DNA from: Advenella kashmirensis WT001
GTDB taxonomy: Bacteria > Pseudomonadota > Gammaproteobacteria > Burkholderiales > Burkholderiaceae_B
Reading direction: 5' to 3'
Length of the DNA stretch: 64,000 bases
Assembly: GCF_000219915.2 (NCBI RefSeq)
Contig: NC_017964.1
Span: 620,001 to 684,000, forward strand
Numbering within the stretch: the stretch's first letter is position 1; every line of letters begins with the position of its first letter. The notes beneath the pieces are model-generated. The model did no database searches. It saw only the letters and a program-made list of their open reading frames with translations, and had not been told where the DNA came from. Both the position numbers and the translations under genes were made by a program. Below, in pieces: positions 56,149-64,000 of the stretch.

Positions 56149-57283
56149 AAGAGTGATTACCAATGCAAAGATCGTCACTGCCAGCGAGGTCATCAGTGGC
56201 ACCGTGGCGCTGCGTGATGGACAGATTCATGATGTCAGCGAAGGCAGAAGCAGTCTGCCTGCCGCCGAAGACTGGCAGGGCGATTTTGTTATCCCAGGTC
56301 TGATCGAGCTGCATACCGACAACCTTGAAAAATACATGAACCCGCGTCCCGGTGTAGACTGGCCATCGGAAAATGCGGTATTGGCGCATGACGCGCAAAT
56401 CGTCGGCGCAGGCATCACAACGGTATTTGATGCGCTCTCGATTGGCGATGTGAACCCCAAAGGGCAACGCCTTCTGCAATTGCCAAAAATGGTGGAAGCC
56501 ATTTCCCATGCTGCAGACCAGGGACATACGCGGGCCGAACACCGGCTGCACCTGCGTTGTGAAGTCAGTCATGAAAAAACGCTGGGTATCTTCGAAGATC
56601 TGGTAGGCAATGACCTGGTGCATCTGGTGTCGGTCATGGACCATACACCGGGGCAGCGCCAGTTTGTCAAGTACGAAAAATACCGCGAATACTATCAGGG
56701 CAAGTATCACCTGAATGATGCTGACATGGACGCCTTTATCGTTCTGCAAAAACAGAATGCCGATCGCTACAGTGAGCAATACCGCCGTCGTATCGTGGAT
56801 ATCTGCCACGAGCGCGGGCTATCGCTTGCCAGCCATGATGATGCCACCAGCGAGCACGTGCACGAATCAGCCGGTTTTGGCATGACCATTGCCGAATTTC
56901 CCACTACCCATGAAGCGGCGGCGCTCAGCCACCAACTGGGCCTGAAAGTGCTGATGGGCGCGCCCAACGTGGTGCGCGGCGGTTCACATTCCGGCAATAT
57001 CGCCGCCACCGACCTGGCTCGCAAAGGCGTACTGGATATTCTGTCCAGCGATTATTACCCGGCAAGCATGTTGCAGTCGGTGCGTATTCTGAGCCAGTCA
57101 GATCTGGGGATCAGCCTGCCGCAGGCGGTGAATATGGTGAGCCTGGCGCCGGCCAGATCCGCCAATTTGCCGGACCGTGGCCAGATCAGTCCGGGACTGC
57201 GTGCCGATCTGGTACAGGTCAAGGATACGGGCAGGCAGTTTGTAGTGCAGCAGGTGCTGCGCGAAGGTCAACGGGTATTTTGA
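56138..57283 (+). CDS. phnM: RPnTP hydrolase PhnM (amidohydrolase family)
   Basis: 381 residues. Alpha-D-ribose 1-methylphosphonate 5-triphosphate diphosphatase. LIELHTDNLEKYMNPRPGVDWP is the hallmark metal site; SLASHDDATSEHVHESA, TTHEAAALSHQLG and LSSDYYPASML follow. Removes pyrophosphate from the PhnGHIL product. Start inside phnL's repaired end. The frame is intact. Confidence 0.95.
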   Translation: MLRERVITNAKIVTASEVISGTVALRDGQIHDVSEGRSSLPAAEDWQGDFVIPGLIELHTDNLEKYMNPRPGVDWPSENAVLAHDAQIVGAGITTVFDALSIGDVNPKGQRLLQLPKMVEAISHAADQGHTRAEHRLHLRCEVSHEKTLGIFEDLVGNDLVHLVSVMDHTPGQRQFVKYEKYREYYQGKYHLNDADMDAFIVLQKQNADRYSEQYRRRIVDICHERGLSLASHDDATSEHVHESAGFGMTIAEFPTTHEAAALSHQLGLKVLMGAPNVVRGGSHSGNIAATDLARKGVLDILSSDYYPASMLQSVRILSQSDLGISLPQAVNMVSLAPARSANLPDRGQISPGLRADLVQVKDTGRQFVVQQVLREGQRVF

Positions 57284-57864
57284 TGCCGGGTCAGCTGGTT
57301 TACGTGATGGGACCTTCCGGGTCGGGCAAAGACAGTCTGCTGCAACTGGCGGCCAGCCGTGCGGGATCACAGTTGCGATTGATGAAACGCTACATAACCC
57401 GGTCGGCTGAGTCCGAGGGAGAAGATGCCTTCTCCCTGTCGCCCGATGCTTTCGATGCGATGCAGGCACGTGGCGAGTTTGCCATGAGCTGGCGCGCCAA
57501 CGGCCTGGCCTATGGCATCCCGATAGAGCTAGATAACTTGCTGGCGCAGGGGCATACCGTATTGGTCAACGGTTCCCGCGCGTATTGCGAGTCTGCGGTA
57601 CAACGTTACAAATCGGCGCTGGTGGTGCTGGTGCAGGTCGATCCGCCCTTGCTGCTGCAACGCCTGCTGCAGCGTGGCCGTGAAAGCCGTCAGGAGATTA
57701 CTCAGCGGCTGGCACGCAACTGCGCGCTTGATATCGCATTTATGGACAGGCTGCGGGAGCAGGGCGCGCGGCTGGTGGTGCTGGATAACTCCGGCGACCT
57801 GGACAGCGCCGTGACGCAGTTTTTGCATACAATTGAACAGGCCACGACACTGGAGCGGCAATGA
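57283..57864 (+). CDS. phnN: ribose 1,5-bisphosphate phosphokinase PhnN
   Basis: 193 residues, ATG at 57283 overlapping the phnM TGA. Walker A MGPSGSGKDSLLQLA with the guanylate kinase-like fold, KRYITRSAESEGEDAFSLSPDAF, MSWRANGLAYGIP. Makes phosphoribosyl pyrophosphate from ribose 1,5-bisphosphate after the phosphonate has been cleaved. Overlaps phnP as ATGA. The frame is intact. Confidence 0.93.
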   Translation: MPGQLVYVMGPSGSGKDSLLQLAASRAGSQLRLMKRYITRSAESEGEDAFSLSPDAFDAMQARGEFAMSWRANGLAYGIPIELDNLLAQGHTVLVNGSRAYCESAVQRYKSALVVLVQVDPPLLLQRLLQRGRESRQEITQRLARNCALDIAFMDRLREQGARLVVLDNSGDLDSAVTQFLHTIEQATTLERQ

Positions 57865-58618
57865 AACTGACTTTCCTGGGCACCGGCAATTCGGCGCAGA
57901 TGCCTGTTTATAACTGCGATTGCGTGGCCTGTGCCCGGGCGCGCAGTGATGTTCGCCACGCGCGCCTGCCCTGTAGCGCGTTGCTGCAAGGCAATGACGG
58001 CCAGTGCTGATTGACAGCGGCCTGACGGACCTGACCACTCGCTTTGCGCCCGGCACGCTGCAGGGTATTTTCCAGACGCATTATCATGCCGATCATGCCC
58101 AGGGCCTGCTGCATTTGCGCTGGGGCGTCAACTTGCGGATTGCGGTATACGGACCTGAGGATGAAGCCGGGTTTGCAGACCTGTATAAGCATCCGGGCAT
58201 TCTGGACTTTTCCGAACCGTTTGAAGCATTTGAAGAACGGCGGTTTGCCGGTTTCAGCATCACTGCCTTGCCACTGCAGCATTCGCGCCCGACCTACGGC
58301 TATTTGATCCGGCCCGATCAGGGCGACAGTCTGGCCTACCTGACCGATACGCAAGGCCTGCCCGAAGCGGTAGAACGTTTTTTGCGCGACCAGCGTCCGG
58401 CTCATTGTGTGCTCGATTGTTCTTATCCGCCCCGGCCAGAACCCGGGCGCAATCACAACGATCTGAACCAGGCGCTGGCGATCCATGCCGCCATCGGCGC
58501 CGGGACCACCTGGCTGACCCATGCCGGTCACGAACTGGATCGCTACCTGATGGCCCATCCCCAGGCACTGCCCGCGGATGTCCGCCAGGCATTTGATGGT
58601 GACCAGATTCAGTTGTGA
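57861..58618 (+). CDS. phnP: cyclic phosphodiesterase PhnP, one frameshift
   Basis: Metallo-beta-lactamase-fold enzyme cleaving ribose 1,2-cyclic phosphate 5-phosphate. N-terminal zinc-site cysteines Cys19, Cys21 and Cys24 in YNCDCVACARAR. The frame slips near 58004: GGCCAGTGCTG needs one more G to read GQVLIDSGLTDLT. HYHADHAQGL, the LPLQHSRPTYG and the final THAGHELDRY supply metal ligands. Repaired about 252 residues. Last phn gene; no phnO found. Confidence 0.92.
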
Positions 58619-58805
58619 GTTGACTCCGGGCATGACATGGATCATGACGCTAATGGCGACTTTCCTGATTCCTCTACTCTACCAGTCCGACCGTTCCGGG
58701 CGCCGGGCGATTTTTCTGAGACAGGTTATGCATAGATGAGCACCTGTCTGCGTCGCTTTTGATATTTATTAAGGCGACTGTCAGCCAATATATACTAATA
58801 TAAAC

Positions 58806-58818
58806 GAGAAATATTCTC
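58806..58818. promoter_or_regulatory. candidate Fur box upstream of ftrA
   Basis: GAGAA, ATA, TTCTC is a perfect inverted repeat in an AT-rich stretch about 35 bases before the ftrA start. With its flanks (ATGAG on the reverse) it matches about 10 of 14 positions of the 7-1-7 Fur consensus. TATACT and TATAAA promoter-like hexamers lie just before it. Confidence 0.45.
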
Positions 58819-58852
58819 ATTTACCTATTTCCTTATTGGTGGACATTTACGT

Positions 58853-59391
58853 ATGGTCAAGAAAATCGCCTGATCGGTGCCGGCATGGCACTGTCTCTGT
58901 CTCTGTCTGCACAGGCTGCCGAGTATCCTATCGGCAAACCTCATATGAAAAACGGCATGGAAATCGCTGCCGTGTACCTGCAGCCCATTACCATGGAACC
59001 GGCAGGCATGATGCGTGAAGCCAAGGATTCCGATATTCACCTTGAAGCAGATATTCATGCAACGGCTGACAACAAGAACGGGTTCGAGGAAGGCGCGTGG
59101 ATGCCGTATCTGACCATCAAATACAAGCTGGAAAAAGTAGGCGGCAAAGTTCAGGAAGGGATGTTCATGCCCATGGTGGCCAATGACGGTCCCCACTATG
59201 GTGACAATGTGAAGCTGCAAGGGCCTGGCAAATATAAACTCACGTACATCATTGATTCGCCCGAGGCCAATAAAATGAATCATTTTGGCCATCATACCGA
59301 CAAGGAAACCGGAGTTGAGGCGTTCTGGAAGCCATTTGAAGTCGAGTACGAATTCACGTATGCCGGTACAGGTAAAAAAGGCGGATATTGA
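58853..59391 (+). CDS. ftrA: FtrA/P19-type periplasmic iron-binding protein, frameshift in signal peptide
   Basis: The ATG at 58853 begins MVKKIA. One more C at 58869-58870 reads ALIGAGMALSLSLSAQAAEYP, a complete signal peptide; as sequenced a TGA follows. Mature part YPIGKPHMKNGMEIAAVYLQPI, Met/His-rich metal stretches (GMFMPMVANDGPHYG, NHFGHHTDKETGVEAFW). P19/FtrA proteins bind ferrous iron or copper for uptake. First of ftrABCD. About 179 residues when repaired. Confidence 0.9.
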
Positions 59392-59393
59392 TC

Positions 59394-59750
59394 ATGGTTA
59401 AACGCGCTTTGGCTATTGCCGGTCTGGCGCTTTCCCTCACCATGACCCAGGCCTTGCTGGCGGCAAGCGCCTGGGCCGAGACGCCCACCTTTACCCTCAC
59501 GTTCAAGGAAGATGGCACGTTCGAGCCGCAGCGGCTTGAAGTGCCTGCCGGTCGCTTCAAGATCAATCTCATCAATGAAAGCAAGGTGCCCGTTGAATTC
59601 GAGAGCCTGCCGCTGCGCAAGGAAAAAGTGCTGGGACCAGGTCTGTCCTCATTTCTGGTTTTCAAAATTTCAAAACCCGGCGAATATCCGTTTTTTGACG
59701 ACTTTCATCAATCCGTTAAAGGCACCTTGGTGGTCAAGCCTGCCCAATAG
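59394..59750 (+). CDS. ftrB: FtrB-like cupredoxin-domain periplasmic protein
   Basis: 118 residues, ATG at 59394 two bases after ftrA. Signal peptide (cleavage near ASAWA), then a cupredoxin-like fold with EDGTFEPQRLEVPAG and PGEYPFFDDFHQS (possible metal-binding His and Asp). Thought to oxidise or ferry iron with FtrA before the FtrC permease. The frame is intact. Confidence 0.88.
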   Translation: MVKRALAIAGLALSLTMTQALLAASAWAETPTFTLTFKEDGTFEPQRLEVPAGRFKINLINESKVPVEFESLPLRKEKVLGPGLSSFLVFKISKPGEYPFFDDFHQSVKGTLVVKPAQ

Positions 59751-59777
59751 TTCAACATTCTCTTAAAAGGTAACCCA

Positions 59778-60622
59778 TTGGATCAAGTGGCCTTTATTGT
59801 CTGGCGTGAAAGCGTTGAAGCCCTGCTTGTGGTGGGTATTTTGTACACCTGGTTGCGCGCTTCTCCGGAAGGACGGCGTGGTATGCCGTGGCTCTGGGGT
59901 GGGGTGGCTGCGGGGCTGTTGCTGGCCATCGCGCTGGCGCTGGTTTTCATGGGCGTGTCCACCTGGTTGTCCGATACCGGGCAGGAATGGTTCCAGGCCA
60001 TCATGGCGCTGGTTGCCTGCGGACTGGTGGTGCAAATGGTCCTGTGGATGAAAAAAATGGCCGCAAGCTCAAAAGCGAATTGGTCAGTGGTGCATCGGCC
60101 AATCTCCAGCGTAACAGCTGGTGGGGGCTGCTGGTTCTGGTCATGATTGCCGTGGCGCGAGAAGGCAGCGAGACCGTGGTTTTTCTTTGGGGCACGGTAC
60201 TGGCCGGCGCGCAACAGAGTCAGGCGTGGATGCTGGCAGCCGCCGGTGTGGGTGGCTTTCTGCTGGCACTGCTGACGTTCTATATTTTGCAGTTGGGGGG
60301 CAAAGTCATTACATGGCGCCGCTTCTTTCAAATTACCGAAATTTTATTGCTGCTGCTGGCAGGCTCACTGCTCATGAACGGGATCGATCACCTGATCTCA
60401 CTTGAGGCCATTGCGACCCTGGTTGATCCTGTGTGGGACACCAGTGCAGTGTTTGATGACAGCAGCGGCATGGGCAAGGTCCTGGCCGATTTCGCCGGCT
60501 ACCGGGCAATGCCGTCACTTACGCATGTCATTGTTTTTGCCTTGTACTGGCTTGCCATTGGGTTGTTGTTTCGTTGGTCGCGACCTGCCATTGCGCGACA
60601 GATGGTTTCCACGCATGGCTGA
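59778..60622 (+). CDS. ftrC: FtrC iron permease (FTR1 family), frameshift in an A-run
   Basis: Starts at TTG 59778 (AAAGGTAA upstream; no closer ATG) with DQVAFIVWRESVEALLVVGIL. Iron motif REXXE occurs in RESVE and again in AREGSETVVF. Frame slips at seven A (60051-60057): eight would read WMKKNGRKLKSELVSGA. Seven or so membrane helices, ends RPAIARQMV. About 281 residues. Takes up iron together with FtrAB and electron donor FtrD. Confidence 0.9.
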
Positions 60623-60623
60623 C

Positions 60624-60649
60624 ACGTGCCGCCTCAAGAGGTGGCACGT
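60624..60649 (+). repeat. hairpin between ftrC and ftrD
   Basis: ACGTGCC, G, CCTC, AA, GAGG, T, GGCACGT forms a long stem (one G-U pair) starting a base after the ftrC stop. No T-run follows; the gap to ftrD is 123 bases. Confidence 0.55.
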
Positions 60650-60745
60650 ACTGCTAAAATTCAGATGCCCTGTGTCGGTGAACCAGGCGTCTGGCCGCAT
60701 CTGTTTTGTCCACCATAGTGGATTCGCTCTTCAAAGGTTTGCTCC

Positions 60746-62111
60746 ATGAGCGCCATATTTCAATCGCTTGCCTATCGGCTATCGTCATTTCTGCGGGACC
60801 ACAAGAAACTGCTTCGCAATATGCAGTGGTGTGTGGTTGGCGTTTACTTTTTTCTCATTCTTGTTCCTGCTGCGCTGCCCCTGCCGGGCAATTCCGCGCA
60901 TATTTTTTCCAATCTGACCATTTTTGCCCAGTTCGCCTTCTGGGGCATCTGGTGGCCCTTTGTCCTGGTGTCCATGCCCCTGATGGGACGGGCATGGTGC
61001 GGATGGTTCTGTCCGGAAGGCATGCTTAGCGAGTGGGCCAGCGAACATGGTCGCGGTCGAGCCATTCCAAAATGGATGCGCTGGGGTGGCTGGCCCTTTG
61101 TTGCCTTTGCCCTGACAACAATTTACGGCCAGCTGGTCAGCGTATATCAATATCCCTGGGCGGTGCTTGCTGTGCTGGGCGGCTCGACAGCGGGGGCCAT
61201 GGTGGTCGGGTACCTGTATGGTCGCAATAAACGCGTCTGGTGCAAGTATTTGTGTCCGGTCAATGGCGTGTTCCAGCTCCTGGCCAAACTGGCCCCTGGC
61301 ATTACAAGGTTAGTGAAGATGCCTGGCGCCATCCGGTTCGACGTATCGAGCGAATCAATTGCGCGCCGCTGGTACCGCTGCGCCATATGAAGGGTGCTGC
61401 CGACTGTCATATGTGCGGACGCTGCGCCGATTATCGTGGTGCGATTGCGCTCACCACCCGCTCGCCGGAGGAAGAAATCGTTGCTGTGGCGCAAACCGGT
61501 GGTTGGCAGACGGCCCTGATCATATGGGGGCTGATGGGTATTGCCGTGGGCGCCTTTCTGTGGAGCGCCAGCCCCTGGTTTGTCAGCCTGAAACAGGCCA
61601 TGGCCGAGTGGCTGGTCAACCGTGATGTCTTCTGGCCTCTGGAACAGAACGCGCCCTGGTTCATTCTGACGAACTATCCGGAAGTCAATGATGTTTTCAG
61701 CTGGCTCGACGGCTTTACCATTGTGCTGTTCATTTTTGGCACTGCACTGGTTACCGGGGGGGCGTTGTGGCTGAGCCTGCATTGCATACAGAAAGTGTGG
61801 GTGGAAAATTATTCGACGCTGTCGATACCGTCGCGCAGGCGCTGATACCGGCGGCTGGCGTCGGCGTCTTTCTGGGACTGTCGGCAACCACCATTACCCT
61901 GTTGCGCAATGATGGCATTGCCACTGGCTGGGCGGGCCCGGTTCGCCTGACATTGTTGTTTCTTTCCCTGCTGTGGTCACTGCGTCTGGCCTGGAAAATT
62001 CTGCAACGGCATCAGGTATCGTTCGGGCAGCGGGTTACCTGTATGCTGTTATTGATCGCAGGACTGGCGCCGTTCATCTACGCATGGCTATTGTTCTTTG
62101 TGATCTGGTAA
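60746..62111 (+). CDS. ftrD: FtrD membrane polyferredoxin, two frameshifts
   Basis: The ATG at 60746 starts a membrane protein with cysteine motifs WCGWFCPEG, WCKYLCPVNG and CHMCGRC (4Fe-4S sites). Losses at 61293-61296 (CCCC needs one more C, reading LAPWHYKVSED) and 61799-61801 (GGG needs one more G, reading VWGGKLFDAVD) break it; repaired length is about 455 residues, NapH/MauN-like. It likely supplies or takes electrons during FtrC iron uptake. Ends with several membrane helices. Confidence 0.88.
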
Positions 62112-62166
62112 GGGGGATATAAACGATCAGCATTTACAAGTTCAGGGTATGCGCGATGGGATGTCT

Positions 62167-62189
62167 GCGTACGACGTCACGTCGTGCGT
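62167..62189. repeat. imperfect hairpin upstream of the MscS-type gene
   Basis: GCGTACGACG, TCA, CGTCGTGCGT pairs over ten positions with two G-U pairs. Role not known; no T-run. Confidence 0.3.
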
Positions 62190-62316
62190 ATGGTCGTGGT
62201 CTTGCCGCGATCGCGGACCAACAGCATCTGATCGTGCTTCTTCGTACTTTGCACAGATGACGAGACCGGACCAGTTTGCTACTATGTCATGCTCTTGCTT
62301 ATTCTGATGGTAATCC

Positions 62317-63632
62317 ATGAAAGACACTCCTTCTGACTGGCTGGCCCTGGCCGGTTTGCAGCTTTCTCCCTATGCAACGTTAATTGTTACCCTCGGGATC
62401 ATGCTGCTTTTGCTGGCATTGCTGCATGGTGTTTTGCATTATGGTGTGCTGCGCATGTTGCGGGGCAGAATGCGCAACGATCGTTTTCTCTTCATCAAGC
62501 TTGTCGGTCATTCGTCCCTGTTTCGCTATGCTGCCATGCTGGTGCAGGGGTTAGCCCTTGGCTTGCTTACACGCCTGTGGGTGCCGCCCGGCTCGGTTCA
62601 TGAAGGCCTGCTGGGGTTCTCGCGCATCTGGATGCTGGTCTATACCATCCTGGCGTTTTTTGCATTCCTGGATATCGTGCTGGACTGGTGTTTTCGCAAA
62701 CAGGTTGCTGTCCAGTTTCCGCTCAAGGGCATCGTGCAAAGCCTGAAAATCATTGCCTCCATTGCCGGCGTCATTTTCATTGTCTCGGTCCTGATCGGCC
62801 AGTCGCCGGTTATCCTGATCAGCGGTCTGGGTGCCATGACCGCCGTGCTCATGCTTATTTTCAAGGATCCGATCCTGGGTCTGGTGGCCGGCATCCAGTT
62901 GTCTGCCAATAATATGCTCAGTATCGGCGACTGGCTGGAAATGCCCAAATACAATGCTGATGGGCCGTTATTGATATCGGGCTGACCACGGTCAAGGTGC
63001 GCAACTGGGACAATACGGTAACCACCATTCCCACCTATTCACTGATTTCAGATTCATTCAAGAACTGGCGCGCCATGTCCGAATCCGGTGGTCGTCGTAT
63101 CAAGCGTGCCATCCATGTCGATGTCAACAGCATCAAGTTCATTACCGAAAGCCAAATGAAGCGGCTGACCAAAAGCCGGCTGCTGTCCCAATATATTCTG
63201 GACAAATCCAGGGAAGTAGAGGACTACAATCAGTCGCGCAGCGAAGACCTGTCGTCCGCGCTGAATGGTCGACGGCTCACCAATATCGGCACCTTTCGGG
63301 CGTATCTGGAAGTCTACCTGCGCAATCACCCGCATATCCATCGTAATATGACCCTGCTGGTGCGCCAGCTGGCTCCGCAGGCAACAGGCGTGCCCATTGA
63401 AATCTACGCCTTTACGACGACCGTGGTCTGGGCTGAGTACGAACGCATCCAGTCCGATCTGTTCGATCATATCTTTGCCGTGGTCGGTGAGTTCGATTTG
63501 CGCGTATTCCAGGCGCCCAGCGGGTATGATATGGCAGCACTCAAAACGGCCATTGCCGACAATGTGAATACCAATATCGATAACAACGGCAACACAAGCG
63601 GCAGCGCTGGTGCTGCACCACCCAATTCGTAA
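62317..63632 (+). CDS. MscS-type mechanosensitive channel (YbdG-like), one frameshift
   Basis: The ATG at 62317 starts a protein with about five membrane helices. The pore/beta-domain stretch [41 protein letters not shown] matches YbdG-type MscS (seen in two short parts). The frame slips at 62962-62964: GATGGGCCG with one more G reads [20 protein letters not shown]-terminal cytoplasmic domain continues to 63632 with an Asn/Gly-rich tail. About 438 residues. Opens under osmotic stress. Confidence 0.88.
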
Positions 63633-63642
63633 AGGAGACGTC

Positions 63643-64000
63643 ATGGGCCCCACCCCTCGTGAGCTGGCACTGCAGTTGCAGCAGCAATTTGATAATCGTG
63701 TGCATTTTTCCCCATTGCTGGCAGACGGCAGGCCATTGAGCCTGGAGCAGGCTTATGCGGTGCAGGAGCAACTGGTACAGATTCGCATGGCGCGTCACCA
63801 TGCCCGGCGGGCCGGATTGAAAATCGCCCTGAATGCGCCTGCCGCCTGGAGCAAGCATGGCCTGACCGAGCCCGTCTATGGTGAATTGCTGGACACGGCG
63901 TTATTATCTTCCGGTGCAGTGTTGTCCATGAGTGACTACACTCACATGAAATTCGAATTTGAAGTGGCCGTGCGCATAGGCAGGGAGCTCTCAGGAGATG
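63643..64000 (+). CDS. 2-keto-4-pentenoate hydratase / FAH-family protein (3' end beyond window)
   Basis: The ATG at 63643 has AAAGGAG six bases upstream and follows the channel gene by 10 bases. The first 119 residues are open: PLSLEQAYAVQEQLVQIRMARHH and a block with FEFEVAVRIGRELSG that contributes acidic metal ligands. This resembles MhpD/2-hydroxypenta-2,4-dienoate hydratase or 4-oxalocrotonate decarboxylase. The window ends before the rest, so the specific activity cannot be settled. Confidence 0.72.
   Translation, partial: MGPTPRELALQLQQQFDNRVHFSPLLADGRPLSLEQAYAVQEQLVQIRMARHHARRAGLKIALNAPAAWSKHGLTEPVYGELLDTALLSSGAVLSMSDYTHMKFEFEVAVRIGRELSGD

Overview
This 64 kb window looks like chromosome of a betaproteobacterium of the family Alcaligenaceae. 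The evidence is the ubiE / Tim44-like / ubiJ / ubiB / hldE-type block, several Bug (TctC-like) solute receptors, a Bordetella-type FtrABCD iron system, and moderately GC-rich coding sequence with AT-rich promoters. An Advenella-like genus is my guess from gene content only. I see no tRNA, rRNA, CRISPR array, insertion sequence or phage gene.

Layout. 0-8.7 kb: ilvA (cut by the window edge), a DedA/VTT-type membrane protein, then a leftward catabolic unit (acyl-CoA ligase, Bug receptor, 5-oxoprolinase pxpB-pxpC-pxpA) facing a divergent LysR regulator. 8.8-11 kb: phoB-phoR. 11-19.7 kb: ubiquinone block ubiE, Tim44-like, ubiJ, ubiB and the heptose adenylyltransferase gene, split by an AT-rich-bordered ABC importer (ATPase, receptor, permease, extra binding protein). 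19.9-26.2 kb: isoaspartate methyltransferase-like gene, thiD, PPK2 polyphosphate kinase, a MarR/VOC divergent pair with a clear operator, NlpC/P60 lipoprotein, Old Yellow Enzyme. 26.5-37.4 kb: RpiR regulator, isoaspartyl peptidase, gsiABCD-type peptide/glutathione importer, DmpA-type aminopeptidase, DppA D-aminopeptidase, then a VOC protein and an Asp/Glu racemase on the other strand. 37.6-47.4 kb: gor, LysR with SDR/SMP-30/Bug, CYTH protein, D-amino-acid dehydrogenase, PLP dehydratase, MFS exporter. 47.4-58.6 kb: a phosphonate locus phnCDE-F-GHIJKLMNP. 58.8-62.1 kb: ftrABCD ferrous iron uptake. 62.3-64 kb: MscS-type channel and the start of a 2-keto-4-pentenoate hydratase/FAH-family gene.

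The most striking property of the sequence is that about 25 genes are broken by roughly 30 single-base frameshifts. Nearly all are losses of one base, and each is repaired by lengthening an adjacent mononucleotide run by one. They hit essential-type genes (ubiB, hldE) as often as accessory ones. I read most as sequencing/assembly undercalls, so these loci are reported as whole genes with the break position given.

Functionally, the window pairs the Pho two-component system with a phosphonate operon carrying candidate Pho boxes and a strong palindromic GntR/HutC-type (PhnF) operator. It also groups glutathione or D-peptide metabolism (pxpABC, gsiABCD, isoaspartyl peptidase, DmpA, DppA, racemase, gor). 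Stable hairpins sit just after the receptor genes phnD and gsiB, before their permease genes. No wholly new system is claimed; the best leads are the PhnF operator set, the RpiR-controlled peptide locus, and the importer inserted in the ubiquinone block.
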